Part shown: positions 18,958 to 27,983 of the stretch, piece after piece
Numbering within the stretch: position 1 is the stretch's first letter
How the letters are laid out: each line of letters opens with the position of its first letter
From: Spirochaeta cellobiosiphila DSM 17781
GTDB taxonomy: Bacteria; Spirochaetota; Spirochaetia; DSM-17781
Assembly (NCBI RefSeq): GCF_000426705.1
Contig: NZ_AUFW01000012.1
Span: 152,095 to 216,094, forward strand
Reading direction: 5' to 3'
Length of the DNA: 64,000 bases
The notes under the pieces: generated by a model
What the model saw: only the letters and a program-made list of their open reading frames with translations
Told to the model about the DNA's origin: nothing
Database searches by the model: none
Position numbers and translations under genes: made by a program

Positions 18958-19542
18958 ATGGAGCAGGATAATTTCATTGGCAATGGAAAACACTTAAAGG
19001 TGCTCTTAGACTGTATCGAAAAAAGTGATGTCAGTATATGGAATTCATTTGTCCGTAAGCAGGGCCCTTACTTTAAGGCTGACCTCAAAGGATTAATCCT
19101 GGAAGCAGAAGCTCTGGCTAAGATTAACTTGCGTTTTGCTCGTCTTCAAGGGGCTTTTTTCAAGCAGTGTGATCTGACAGGTGCTAATTTTTCCGGTTCT
19201 GATATCACAGATGCCACCTTTAACAGTTGTAATCTATCAGGGGCTAACTTTGGGGGAGTCAATATCAAAGCCGCTTCTTTTGAGGATACCGAACTAAGGG
19301 GTATTGTCTTAGGTCGGAAGGTTAAAGTCAAAGCTATTCCCAAGACAAAGATTCCCGATGATCTTGATAAAGACGATCCCCTATGGCGTAAGCTTAAGCA
19401 ATTAGAAATGCAGGAAAGTGCAGTAGCCTATAACAAAGAAGTTCAAAGAGAAGCCGCCAAGAAGAAGCAGGAAGAGGATGCTCATAAGCTTCAGAAGGAT
19501 TCCCGATTATTTGAACTGGATGAGGAACCGGACAATGAGTAA
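18958..19542 (+). CDS. Pentapeptide-repeat protein
   Basis: This is a 194-residue cytoplasmic protein. Residues 40-120 contain tandem A(D/N)Lxx-type pentapeptides (LKGLILEAEALAKINLRFA, LTGANFSGSDITDATF, LSGANFGG) that would fold as a right-handed quadrilateral beta helix. The tail (150-194) is a highly charged helix (KKKQEEDAHKLQK). Function is unknown. GGGAGGG precedes the ATG. It overlaps the next gene by 8 bases. Confidence 0.8.
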   Translation: MEQDNFIGNGKHLKVLLDCIEKSDVSIWNSFVRKQGPYFKADLKGLILEAEALAKINLRFARLQGAFFKQCDLTGANFSGSDITDATFNSCNLSGANFGGVNIKAASFEDTELRGIVLGRKVKVKAIPKTKIPDDLDKDDPLWRKLKQLEMQESAVAYNKEVQREAAKKKQEEDAHKLQKDSRLFELDEEPDNE

Positions 19543-19930
19543 TACCCATCGATTTGAACAGCAGCTCAAGCAGTTGAAGAAACGATTATTTCAAGAAAAT
19601 CTGACGAACATAACTGATGAAGTAGGGGTTATCTTCAAGGATAGTCTTAAACGTTATCCAGAGGATTTTGTAAAAGAGATCTATCTACACTTTAGACCTT
19701 CCCTGTTGATAGCAGAAGGGGAAGCTAACTGGGATAAGTATTTTGATTTAACAGCCAAACTTATGGATGTGATCGATCTTCTTAATGAAGAATACTCTCC
19801 AGAATCCAGTCTTCTGGAAGATTCCTTCTGGCAGTTCTTAGGGGCTATTATTAATGATTTTGCTGAGGACCTTGATTTGGACACTCTTCAGTTTATTATG
19901 AAGATACTAGTCGATAAGAAAGCTTTTTAA
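19535..19930 (+). CDS. Hypothetical helical protein
   Basis: This is a 131-residue acidic, mostly helical protein that I do not recognise. The ATG at 19535 overlaps the stop region of the pentapeptide gene (ATGAGTAA), so the two are coupled and probably work together. A longer frame starting at 19478 lies in the upstream gene and lacks its own ribosome site. Its stop abuts the convergent cyclase gene with no gap. Confidence 0.7.
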   Translation: MSNTHRFEQQLKQLKKRLFQENLTNITDEVGVIFKDSLKRYPEDFVKEIYLHFRPSLLIAEGEANWDKYFDLTAKLMDVIDLLNEEYSPESSLLEDSFWQFLGAIINDFAEDLDLDTLQFIMKILVDKKAF

Positions 19931-21943
19931 TTATTTATGTCTGTCAATGCGGGGGATCATATACGTGCTGAGGGGCTTTGTTAAGGGGTATTCCCTAAGC
20001 TCTTCATATATGGCTCTCGCTTCTGACCAGTTCTGGTTGTGGTAAGCATCGTATACTTTCCAGCATAAATGATGAATCGCCTTTTTGTGGGGAGATAAGT
20101 TCTCCGCATAACCTTCCCCCAATAACCAGTACAGGGTTATCTTTTCAGTCTTATTATAACGAATATCATCAATAGGAACAAAGGCAAAATGGTCACGTCC
20201 CTTTAGATAGGTATCTTCAGAAACGAGGATGTCTGTTCCATAGTATTTGTTTAAACCTTCTAAACGGCTGGCAATATTCACCGAATGACCTAGTACTGTA
20301 TAATTCATCCTATCACGGGAACCTACGTTACCCACCATTACAGGTCCCGTATGAATCCCGATACGTGTATCCATAATGGGTTTAACTTCCCCTAACCAGC
20401 GAGAGTTCAGTGTATGAATCAATTCCTGAAGAGCCAGGGAGGCTTTCAAAGCATTAAAGACATGATTCTCCTGAGGTAGCGGGGCTCCCCAGAAGGCCAT
20501 GATTGTATCCCCAATGTATTTGTCTATGGTCCCTTCATGGTTCATGATGATCTGGGAGGTTTGTTCCATGTAATCTGATAGATGGAGAAAGAGACTTTCC
20601 GGGGTCAATGATTCACTCGCCTTGGTAAAGCCATTAATAGAGGAAAAGAATAGGGTGAGTTCCTGACGTTCTCCTCCCAATCGGGCTTCTTTCTTTGTTT
20701 GTATTAATTGACGCACAATATCTGAAGGAACGTATTTGCCGAAGGCTGTTAATCCTTTGGTCATAGAGAGTATAGACTGATTGAGGATATGCACTTCTTT
20801 AAAAGGACTTTCAATAGAGCGCACACGTTCAAGATGAAAACCTTTGATGTGTTCCGTCTCCTTAGCCAGTAGGATAATGGGTTTGGAGATTTTCTTACTT
20901 AGGTAAGATAGAAACAACAAACTGATAAAAAGAAGGCAGAAGCTTATTCCCAGGTTGAGATAAAGGGTCGATTTAATAGGCCCCAGAACATCAGCTGTGG
21001 GAATCACAATCAAGATGTTCCAATTGAATCCTAAAGAGGACGGTAAACTTGATTTGATTGTGTAATAAGTCAGATTATCGCTTTTAAAATATAAGAGCTG
21101 ATCATCCTTCTCCTGGGATGCTTTGTACGCATTGACCAGTGTCTTGTCTTCCAATGCATCCAGGGTATAAGCGGAAAAATCCTCTTTATCACCTGTATAG
21201 AGCAAACTTGTCTGATTAGAAGCGATGATTTGTCGGGAAGGTGTTGTTAATACGATTTGTGTTCCCTCTGTTAAGCTCATCTGTTGAAGAAAATGTCCTA
21301 AATCACTGAGAGTGATATCCGCTCCTAAGACAAGATTTTTATCATTTCTTAAGGTGACGGGCATACTGGCTGTAACACCGGGCTTTCTATTCGAACTAAA
21401 TACGTATAGGTCTGACCAGGAGAGTTTATTGAAGGTGAGAGCTTTCACATACCAGGGACGATTTCTGGGATCATAAGCACCATCCCTATCAAGTTCCTTA
21501 ATGGTTACGTAATCATCATCCTTGAATTCCCAGGTCTCCTCGACTGTTCCCTTTGAGCGCAGAATATGTCTGATAGCACGTCCCGGTTCTTGTCGTGCCT
21601 GGATGAAATTCCCATCTTTATCTGCTATGTACAGGGTATAGATTTGCTGATTCGATTTGACCAGCTCCCACATTGTGCGCAAGGTCGTCTCAGAGTCGAG
21701 ATATTCAGGATCCCCTTCCAGGATGCCGCCTAATATGGCCACACTGGAAGTGGCTGGTTCCAGGAAGGATATGGTCTTTTCTTTAATACGATTGGAAGCG
21801 GAATTAACGATGATCTTGGCTAGTTTTAAACTGGACTGTTTTGTTTTTATATAGAAGAGAGTTATAATGCTTAGGCTTGTCACCAACAATAAAGGCAGAA
21901 ACAGTTCTAATATACCTACTCTAAAGGCCTTATGTTTTTTCAT
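19931..21943 (-). CDS. Cache-domain membrane adenylate/guanylate cyclase-like protein
   Basis: This is a 670-residue sensor: TM helix (about 10-30), extracellular dCache-type sensor (35-310), second TM (about 325-350), HAMP-like linker, and a class III cyclase domain (about 425-610). The catalytic core is partly altered. The first metal aspartate of the usual FxDIxGFT motif is serine (FFSSINGFT), and the GDxVN purine motif reads GHSVN. The second metal site, GDTIMAFWGAP, is intact. It may have low or changed activity, or act as a sensor only. Confidence 0.82.
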   Translation of the reverse strand: MKKHKAFRVGILELFLPLLLVTSLSIITLFYIKTKQSSLKLAKIIVNSASNRIKEKTISFLEPATSSVAILGGILEGDPEYLDSETTLRTMWELVKSNQQIYTLYIADKDGNFIQARQEPGRAIRHILRSKGTVEETWEFKDDDYVTIKELDRDGAYDPRNRPWYVKALTFNKLSWSDLYVFSSNRKPGVTASMPVTLRNDKNLVLGADITLSDLGHFLQQMSLTEGTQIVLTTPSRQIIASNQTSLLYTGDKEDFSAYTLDALEDKTLVNAYKASQEKDDQLLYFKSDNLTYYTIKSSLPSSLGFNWNILIVIPTADVLGPIKSTLYLNLGISFCLLFISLLFLSYLSKKISKPIILLAKETEHIKGFHLERVRSIESPFKEVHILNQSILSMTKGLTAFGKYVPSDIVRQLIQTKKEARLGGERQELTLFFSSINGFTKASESLTPESLFLHLSDYMEQTSQIIMNHEGTIDKYIGDTIMAFWGAPLPQENHVFNALKASLALQELIHTLNSRWLGEVKPIMDTRIGIHTGPVMVGNVGSRDRMNYTVLGHSVNIASRLEGLNKYYGTDILVSEDTYLKGRDHFAFVPIDDIRYNKTEKITLYWLLGEGYAENLSPHKKAIHHLCWKVYDAYHNQNWSEARAIYEELREYPLTKPLSTYMIPRIDRHK

Positions 21944-22005
21944 AATGAAAACATCATAGCCTTTTTATCCTTGTAAAGCCAATAATAATGTTCAAAAGTT
22001 TAAAT

Positions 22006-22338
22006 ATGGACGAGGATAAGCGTCAATACAAGCGATACGAGTACTATCAGGAGGTCATTGTTAGTACTCATCAGGGAGATAGCCATATGGCTGTGTTTAA
22101 GAATCTAAGTCCGGGAGGGGCTTTACTCGTATCTCCTAAGTCTATCGGCCCTTTTCAGAACATATCTTTTACCTTTGATCCGGAGGATGGCTTTACCTCA
22201 CCTATTATGGTAAGGGCTCATGTTGTCAGGGAGTATAAGACCTCAGAATTGTATTATTGGGGAGTTGAGTTCACCCATATTCTTCCCCGTGATAGAGGAA
22301 GAATACGGGATATGCAGGATCGGATGTCTATCCTATAG
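22006..22338 (+). CDS. PilZ-domain protein
   Basis: This is a protein of about 110 residues with a cyclic-di-GMP-binding PilZ fold: KRQYKRYEYYQEV at the N-terminus (RxxxR-like), then NLSPGGALLVS (the [D/N]xSxxG element) and a beta barrel. It probably couples c-di-GMP to motility or envelope function. An alternative ATG at 21988 is in frame. The stop overlaps the convergent sensor gene by 6 bases. Confidence 0.8.
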   Translation: MDEDKRQYKRYEYYQEVIVSTHQGDSHMAVFKNLSPGGALLVSPKSIGPFQNISFTFDPEDGFTSPIMVRAHVVREYKTSELYYWGVEFTHILPRDRGRIRDMQDRMSIL

Positions 22339-24654
22339 GGAGTTTCCAATCTGCTTGATTTCTTCTAGAGCCGTATCGATTTCGCCGGTTCCCAAAGCGG
22401 CCTGGCTAATTAGTTCAGACAATTCATGGGTGGAATCAGACTGGGTTGTAAGGGTTTCTTTTATCAGTTTTGACAGGTCGGCTATCTCACTGATGATCTG
22501 ACGTAAGGACTTAACAGATTCCGTGGTCTTATTCGTACTGGCCTGAACGGTCTGGATCATGTGAGATATATCGGCGGCAGAGTCTGCTGTATTAAAAGCC
22601 AGTTTTTTAACTTCCTTGGCTACTACAGAGAAGCCCTTACCTTCATTTCCGGCTCGAGCCGCTTCCACTGAGGCGTTAAAGGACAAGAGTTTTGTATTTT
22701 CTGCGATATCTGTAATGATCGCTGTGATCTCATCGATTTTGTCGGCTTCGCTTTTTAATCGGGACACTTCCATATCTGTATCTTTGATGAGTTCCACACT
22801 GGTGGAGATGATATTCAGAACATTCTCAACGTTGTCTGCTATCTCTTTGATGCTGTTTACATTACCTGCCATGGCAGTGGAACTGGTTTGCATGTTTTTG
22901 TTGATACTGGATGAGTTATGGGATACGACATGGATCTTTTGCTCCATAGCCTCCAGGACTTTCTGAAGCCTTTGCTTTACACCGATATTCTCTTCTACCA
23001 TATTGATACTGTAGAGGATGCTCGATATTTGTTCCGTTAAAGTGTCATAGAGGATGTTATTGTTTAACTCCACAGCATAAATCATATGACCGAATTTGAC
23101 TTCTTTCAGAATCAAAGGCTGGATGAGGTATTTGTCCTTATTGGCCCTTCCTATCCATCCTTCAGGATAGAGGGCATTGGTGTTGAGCTTCTGGGGATGG
23201 CCATTGCCAAAGAGGGGATACATTTGTTCCCCGAGTACCATATAGGCTTCACTAATCCCTAGTTCCGGGAGGTCCTGGCTCAACTGCTGTCGCAGCATTT
23301 TCTCATCAAAAATGGTTTTAAGCCGTGAGTTTACCTTCTGGAGCTGGAATATTTGGTCTTGATGGGTCAGGGCTGCCCGTCTGTTCTCCCTTAGCTCCCC
23401 TTCGGAGATAAAGATCTGCCCTTTGGTAATGATAGAATCTATCCAAAGGGCTTTTGATTTATCCAGAAGGATCATATCAATATTATCCCCAATTCCCTTA
23501 AGAATGGCCTGGAGGATTTTAATAGGATAATCTTTGGCCAAGAGCCCTTTAATCCCTTCTCTGATATAGCGCATGATCTGATCATAAGCTTGATCCTCTG
23601 TGTCCTTCTTAATGGCCGTGATCAGGGAGGGGATCGTCTCCTTAAGATAGGCTTTGAGTTCATTGTTCTTATAACGGGCGGCTACTTGCCTTGTGACCTT
23701 GTTTATCAGGTTTTTATCCTCTGAATCAAAGGTCTGTGTAGGAGCTTTTTTCTTGGATTTTGATTTGGTTTCCTCAGTCTTCTCTGCTTTTTTTAGGGAG
23801 AAGCTTTGGTTCAGGCAGCCACAGGATTGTCCCAAAGACAAGGTAGCCGGCAGCTTGATGGAATAGGCCACATTACTAGGGCCTTTCATGCTGACAATCT
23901 TGTTCATCGCTTCATAGCCCTGCTCATAGAAGGGCATGGCTACAGTTGTTAAAGGAGGGGTGGAGACTTGAGCCTTGAGGGTATTATTGTAACCAATGAT
24001 CGCTACATCGTCGGGGACGTTGAATCCCCTTTTGATAAGATCATCCATGGCATTAAGGGCAATGTCGTCATTGACACAGACCAGAGCGTCAAAATCCTGA
24101 CCGACCTTTAGTCCTCTGTTGTTGATGAAATTCTGTAATTCTCGACTACCTCTGGCGGCTTCCCATGATCCGGGAGGAGAAATCATATCTTCATTAATGG
24201 CTATCTTGTATCGTTTGAGCGTATCCAGATACCCTTGGTATCTTTCCTGGGAGTATCCGTGATGTTCTGGACCTCTGATATAAAGGATCTTGCTTTTCCC
24301 ATGTTCCTTAATCAGGTGTTCTACGGCATCACACATACCGGCATAACTATCTGCTGCCAGGGATAATATATCAGGGAGTTTTACCGATAGAGACAATCGG
24401 GGCAGGTTGGCAAAGGTCTTGTAGAATGTTTCTCCTTCTTCCTCTTCCGTAGAAGCCCAGGTGATCAGCCCCCCTATATCCTGGGATTTTAGATAATCAT
24501 AAATATAGGCAGATTCCTGATGTAGTACGCCCCCATTTAATACGAGGATGGGTTGATCCTGTTCTTCGGCGGCTGTTCTCATCCCTCTAAATAGTGCTTC
24601 TGGTGTAACACCTGTATAATTACGCATTAGGATAGCTATCGGTTTTTTCTGCAT
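22333..24654 (-). CDS. Soluble LacI-type sensor fused to MCP signalling domain
   Basis: This is a 773-residue protein without a signal peptide or transmembrane helix. Residues 1-275 are a periplasmic-binding/LacI-like ligand domain (KKPIAILMRNYTG, GLITWAST, VAIIGYNN). It lacks the DNA-binding helix-turn-helix of LacI. A SCGC motif follows near 280, then helical and GAF-like regions (300-530). A methyl-accepting chemotaxis domain (about 545-773) has the hairpin signature LLSFNASVEAARAGNEGKGF. It would sense an intracellular sugar-like ligand and signal to CheA. It is divergent from the HAD-ugp transport operon. Confidence 0.85.
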   Translation of the reverse strand: MQKKPIAILMRNYTGVTPEALFRGMRTAAEEQDQPILVLNGGVLHQESAYIYDYLKSQDIGGLITWASTEEEEGETFYKTFANLPRLSLSVKLPDILSLAADSYAGMCDAVEHLIKEHGKSKILYIRGPEHHGYSQERYQGYLDTLKRYKIAINEDMISPPGSWEAARGSRELQNFINNRGLKVGQDFDALVCVNDDIALNAMDDLIKRGFNVPDDVAIIGYNNTLKAQVSTPPLTTVAMPFYEQGYEAMNKIVSMKGPSNVAYSIKLPATLSLGQSCGCLNQSFSLKKAEKTEETKSKSKKKAPTQTFDSEDKNLINKVTRQVAARYKNNELKAYLKETIPSLITAIKKDTEDQAYDQIMRYIREGIKGLLAKDYPIKILQAILKGIGDNIDMILLDKSKALWIDSIITKGQIFISEGELRENRRAALTHQDQIFQLQKVNSRLKTIFDEKMLRQQLSQDLPELGISEAYMVLGEQMYPLFGNGHPQKLNTNALYPEGWIGRANKDKYLIQPLILKEVKFGHMIYAVELNNNILYDTLTEQISSILYSINMVEENIGVKQRLQKVLEAMEQKIHVVSHNSSSINKNMQTSSTAMAGNVNSIKEIADNVENVLNIISTSVELIKDTDMEVSRLKSEADKIDEITAIITDIAENTKLLSFNASVEAARAGNEGKGFSVVAKEVKKLAFNTADSAADISHMIQTVQASTNKTTESVKSLRQIISEIADLSKLIKETLTTQSDSTHELSELISQAALGTGEIDTALEEIKQIGNSL

Positions 24655-24844
24655 TATTCTTCCTTGGGGTATATATAGATAACTTATTGGAATCGTTTTT
24701 TACTGTTCAAGAGGTTTTCTCATTTTTACATTCCTTTTTCCTTACGTCAACAAGACTTTTGTTAACCCAAGAATAATTTGATTTTCATCATTTCCTAACT
24801 TTACTCTTCTAAGCTCTCGGAGACAGAGGATATATATCTGGTAG

Positions 24845-24947
24845 AGATCTTGGAAAACCAGGGCATCCAATACACTCATAAAAGGCTTTCACCATAGGTG
24901 GGAGATAGGTGTATTCGGTACCTTGGTTATCCAGGATCTTTTTTTTT
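24845..24947 (+). promoter_or_regulatory. Leader terminator/attenuator before HAD-ugp operon
   Basis: A long stem joins AGATCTTGG (24845-24853) to CCAGGATCT (24931-24939) and AACCAGGG (24856-24863) to CCTTGGTT (24921-24928). It ends in nine T residues at 24939-24947. Inside are a 7-bp hairpin AATACAC/GTGTATT and a CACC/GGTG hairpin. No plus-strand gene lies upstream to be terminated, so it is best read as an attenuator in the operon leader. GlpP, encoded at the end of this operon, is an antitermination factor in bacilli and is the obvious candidate regulator. Confidence 0.6.
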
Positions 24948-24969
24948 GCCATAAAAGGAAGAGTGCACT

Positions 24970-25788
24970 ATGAAGTTTGACTTGGTTGTATCAGATTTGG
25001 ATGGGACCATCCTTAATAATAAGGTGGCTGATCGCTCCTGGCTGGAGGTGATGAGAGCGGGCGTAAGGCGATTACAGGATAGGAATATCAAATTCACTAT
25101 CGCCACAGGAAGGCCTGAGATCTCTGCTCTCCCTATCGCCAGAGAGTTAGGGATTGATACACCTATCATTACTTATAATGGGGCTCAGATCATTAATAGG
25201 GAAGGGACGGTCCTCTATGAAAATACTTATGACCTTAAGCACTGGGAGCCTTTTCTCTACAACCTGTTAGAACGGGGGGGATCTGTTGTCCTCTATAGGG
25301 AAGGGGAAGCCCTTTGCCTGGAACATAGTGATCGTATTAAGCAATACGAAGTAAAAGAAAACATCCCTTGTCGTCGTTGTTCCTGGTCGGATATCAGAAG
25401 GCTCAGTACTTATAAGATTCTCCTCTTAGGGGATATGGATCTCTTAAAGTCGGTATGGGCCAAATGCCATCCCGGCCAGGATCAAGAGTATCAGATGTTC
25501 CAGTCCGAATCGGATCATCTCGAGATCGTTGGTCAAGGGATCTCTAAGGGAACCGCCCTTGTCTACTTAGCCGAATATCTTCATGTCTCATTGGGCTCCA
25601 CTATCGCCATTGGTAATCACTACAACGATATGGATATGCTCAAGGCCGCTCAATTAGGAATAGCCGTCGCCAATGCAGAACCGGGATTACAGAGCACCGC
25701 GGACTTTGTAACTCGCCATGCCTATGAAGACGGAGTAATAGAAATGATTAATAGATGGGTATTAAAGGAGGAGTTAGAAAATGCGTAA
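24970..25788 (+). CDS. Cof-type HAD phosphatase
   Basis: This is a 272-residue haloacid-dehalogenase-superfamily phosphatase, subclass IIB (Cof/YidA). Motif I is SDLDGTILNN near residue 8, with a C2 cap in the middle and motif IV GNHYNDMDML near 215. Such enzymes dephosphorylate sugar phosphates. It is the first gene of the transport operon. Its end overlaps the solute-binding-protein start by 8 bases. Confidence 0.88.
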   Translation: MKFDLVVSDLDGTILNNKVADRSWLEVMRAGVRRLQDRNIKFTIATGRPEISALPIARELGIDTPIITYNGAQIINREGTVLYENTYDLKHWEPFLYNLLERGGSVVLYREGEALCLEHSDRIKQYEVKENIPCRRCSWSDIRRLSTYKILLLGDMDLLKSVWAKCHPGQDQEYQMFQSESDHLEIVGQGISKGTALVYLAEYLHVSLGSTIAIGNHYNDMDMLKAAQLGIAVANAEPGLQSTADFVTRHAYEDGVIEMINRWVLKEELENA

Positions 25789-27073
25789 GTTAAGTATTGT
25801 CAGTCTGTTCTTGTTCGTTATTATGTCTACTGGCCTATTCGCAGGAGGTAGTCAGGAATCGGGAAAAGTTACGGAGATCGATATGTATTTCCCCGTTGTT
25901 GTAGGGGGACCATTAACAAAAGTAATTGAAGAAATGTGTAATGATTTTATGACGCAGAACCCTGATGTAAAGGTTAATCCTATATATGCAGGTAGTTATT
26001 TTGATGCCATGGTTAAGGCTCAAACCGCTCAACAAGGGGGAGCTCCTCCTGCGGTAGCGGTCTTGTTATCAACAGAGCTTTTTACTCTCATCGATATGGA
26101 TGCCATTATCCCCATGGATGATTTTATCAAGAAGGATAACTTCCCTATTGATGATTTCTATTCTGCTTTTATGGAAAATGGTCAAACTCAGGGAAAAACT
26201 TGGGGCTTACCTTTCCAACGTTCCACTATCGTTATGTACTACAACAAGGATGCCTTCCGCAAAGCCGGTTTAGATCCTGAAAAGGCTCCTGCTACTTGGG
26301 AAGAATTAGTAGAATATGGTCAAAAACTCACTGTCAAAGATGGGAATGGCAACACCACCCAATGGGGTGTAGAGATTCCTTCTACTGGCTACCAATACTG
26401 GATGGCTCAAGCCCTTACTATCCAAAGTGGTAAGAACTACATGAACCAACAAGGTAACCAAGTGTACTTCAATGATCCTGCTGCCATAGAAGCTCTTAGC
26501 TTCTGGAAAGATATGGGGCAGAAGTATGAGATCATGCCTAAGGGCATCATCGAATGGAAGACTGTTCCTTCTGACTTCCTTCAACAGAGGACGGCTATCA
26601 TGTACCACTCAACAGGGAACCTTACGAATATGAAAAACAACGCAACATTCGATTTTGGTGTGGCTTTCCTTCCTGCCAACAAGAGCTTCGGTTCTCCTAC
26701 TGGTGGTGGTAACCTTTATATCTTCAAAGATATCTCTGATGCCCAAAAAGAAGCGGCTTGGAAGCTGGTTAAATTCTTAACTTCCCCTGAGATGACAGCC
26801 AAATGGTGTATTGCCACAGGTTATGTCGGAACCAGAGCGAGTGCCTTTGAAACTCCTGCCTTATCAGAATATGTCAAGGGATTCCCCTATGCTGCCGTGG
26901 CTCGCGATCAGCTTCAGTATGCTAAGGCTGAGTTGTCTACCCATGAGAATGGTCAAGTGATCAAGATCATTAATGATAACATTCAGTCCGCTCTTACTGG
27001 TCAGGCATCCCCTGAAGAGGCGTTGAACAAAGCCCAAAGTCAGACAGAAGAAATTCTAAAATCCTATAAGTAG
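25781..27073 (+). CDS. ugpB: ABC transporter solute-binding protein (Ugp/sugar type)
   Basis: This is a 430-residue periplasmic binding protein of extracellular solute-binding family 1. A signal peptide (LFLFVIMSTGLFAGGSQES) has the GGSQE region common in spirochaete binding proteins but no lipobox cysteine. The body contains TWGLPFQRST, MYYNKDAFRKAGLDP and PTGGGNLYIF, as in UgpB-like proteins. The neighbouring GlpP gene suggests glycerol-3-phosphate or a related glycerophosphodiester as ligand; other sugars remain possible. A strong AAAGGAGG ribosome site lies upstream. Confidence 0.88.
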   Translation: MRKLSIVSLFLFVIMSTGLFAGGSQESGKVTEIDMYFPVVVGGPLTKVIEEMCNDFMTQNPDVKVNPIYAGSYFDAMVKAQTAQQGGAPPAVAVLLSTELFTLIDMDAIIPMDDFIKKDNFPIDDFYSAFMENGQTQGKTWGLPFQRSTIVMYYNKDAFRKAGLDPEKAPATWEELVEYGQKLTVKDGNGNTTQWGVEIPSTGYQYWMAQALTIQSGKNYMNQQGNQVYFNDPAAIEALSFWKDMGQKYEIMPKGIIEWKTVPSDFLQQRTAIMYHSTGNLTNMKNNATFDFGVAFLPANKSFGSPTGGGNLYIFKDISDAQKEAAWKLVKFLTSPEMTAKWCIATGYVGTRASAFETPALSEYVKGFPYAAVARDQLQYAKAELSTHENGQVIKIINDNIQSALTGQASPEEALNKAQSQTEEILKSYK

Positions 27074-27083
27074 GGACGGGGAT

Positions 27084-27983
27084 ATGTCACCAAGAAATAA
27101 AGGGATACTACAGGAGAATCTTAAGGCATGGATCTTTATTCTTCCTTCTTTTGTGTTTGTGTTTTTCTTTACTCTCTATCCCTTAGTGAGGAATCTTAAG
27201 TATTCCTTCCTCAGGAAGGATTTGGCTACAAAGGTCCCTTACTTCTATGGTTTAGAGAATTATAATCAAATGATCCATGATCCGGTGTTCTGGAAGACCT
27301 TAAGTAATTCCCTGGTGTTTGCTTTGTGGACGGTGCCTCTTGGTATAGGGCTGGGGTTATTCCTGGCCCTTCTGGTCAACCAGAAGAACAAGACTACTGA
27401 TAAGAGTTTACTCCGGGTCTTGTTCTTCTATCCCACGGTTATTCCCATGATCGCTGCGGCGAATATATGGATGTTTATCTTCACCCCTTCCTATGGGATC
27501 TTGGATTCCTTTTTATCTGTCTTGGGAAGGGGGGATCATAACTGGTTAGGAGATCCTCACTTGGTCATCCCCTCTTTGATTGTGCTCTTTGTATGGAAGC
27601 ATGCAGGTTACTTGATGATCTTCCTTTTGGCAGGGATGCAGAACATTGGTCACGATGTGTATGAAGCGGCTCGTCTCGATGGGGCTGGGCCAATACGTAC
27701 CTTTTTCAGTCTGACCCTTCCTTTGTTAATGCCTACCTTGTTATTCGTGTTTGTGTTAACCATTACCTCTTCCTTCAAGTTGGTTGATCACCTGATGATC
27801 ATGACTCATGGCGGTCCGGACAATGCTAGTAATATGCTCTTGTATTACATCTATGAGATGGCCTTTAGTTACTGGAATATTGGAAGAGCCTCGGCTTTGA
27901 CCATTGTTCTCTTAGTTCTGCTTCTCCTTGTGGTAGCGGTTCAATTCCTGATATCTGATAGGAATATTCACTATGCTAGTTAA
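27084..27983 (+). CDS. ugpA: ABC transporter permease, UgpA type
   Basis: This is a 299-residue inner-membrane permease with about six helices and the EAA loop YEAARLDGAGPIRTFFSLTLPLL near residues 193-215, which docks the ATPase. The WLGDPHLVIPSLI and NMLLYYIYEMAF segments fit MalF/UgpA. It overlaps the second permease by 11 bases. Confidence 0.9.
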   Translation: MSPRNKGILQENLKAWIFILPSFVFVFFFTLYPLVRNLKYSFLRKDLATKVPYFYGLENYNQMIHDPVFWKTLSNSLVFALWTVPLGIGLGLFLALLVNQKNKTTDKSLLRVLFFYPTVIPMIAAANIWMFIFTPSYGILDSFLSVLGRGDHNWLGDPHLVIPSLIVLFVWKHAGYLMIFLLAGMQNIGHDVYEAARLDGAGPIRTFFSLTLPLLMPTLLFVFVLTITSSFKLVDHLMIMTHGGPDNASNMLLYYIYEMAFSYWNIGRASALTIVLLVLLLLVVAVQFLISDRNIHYAS

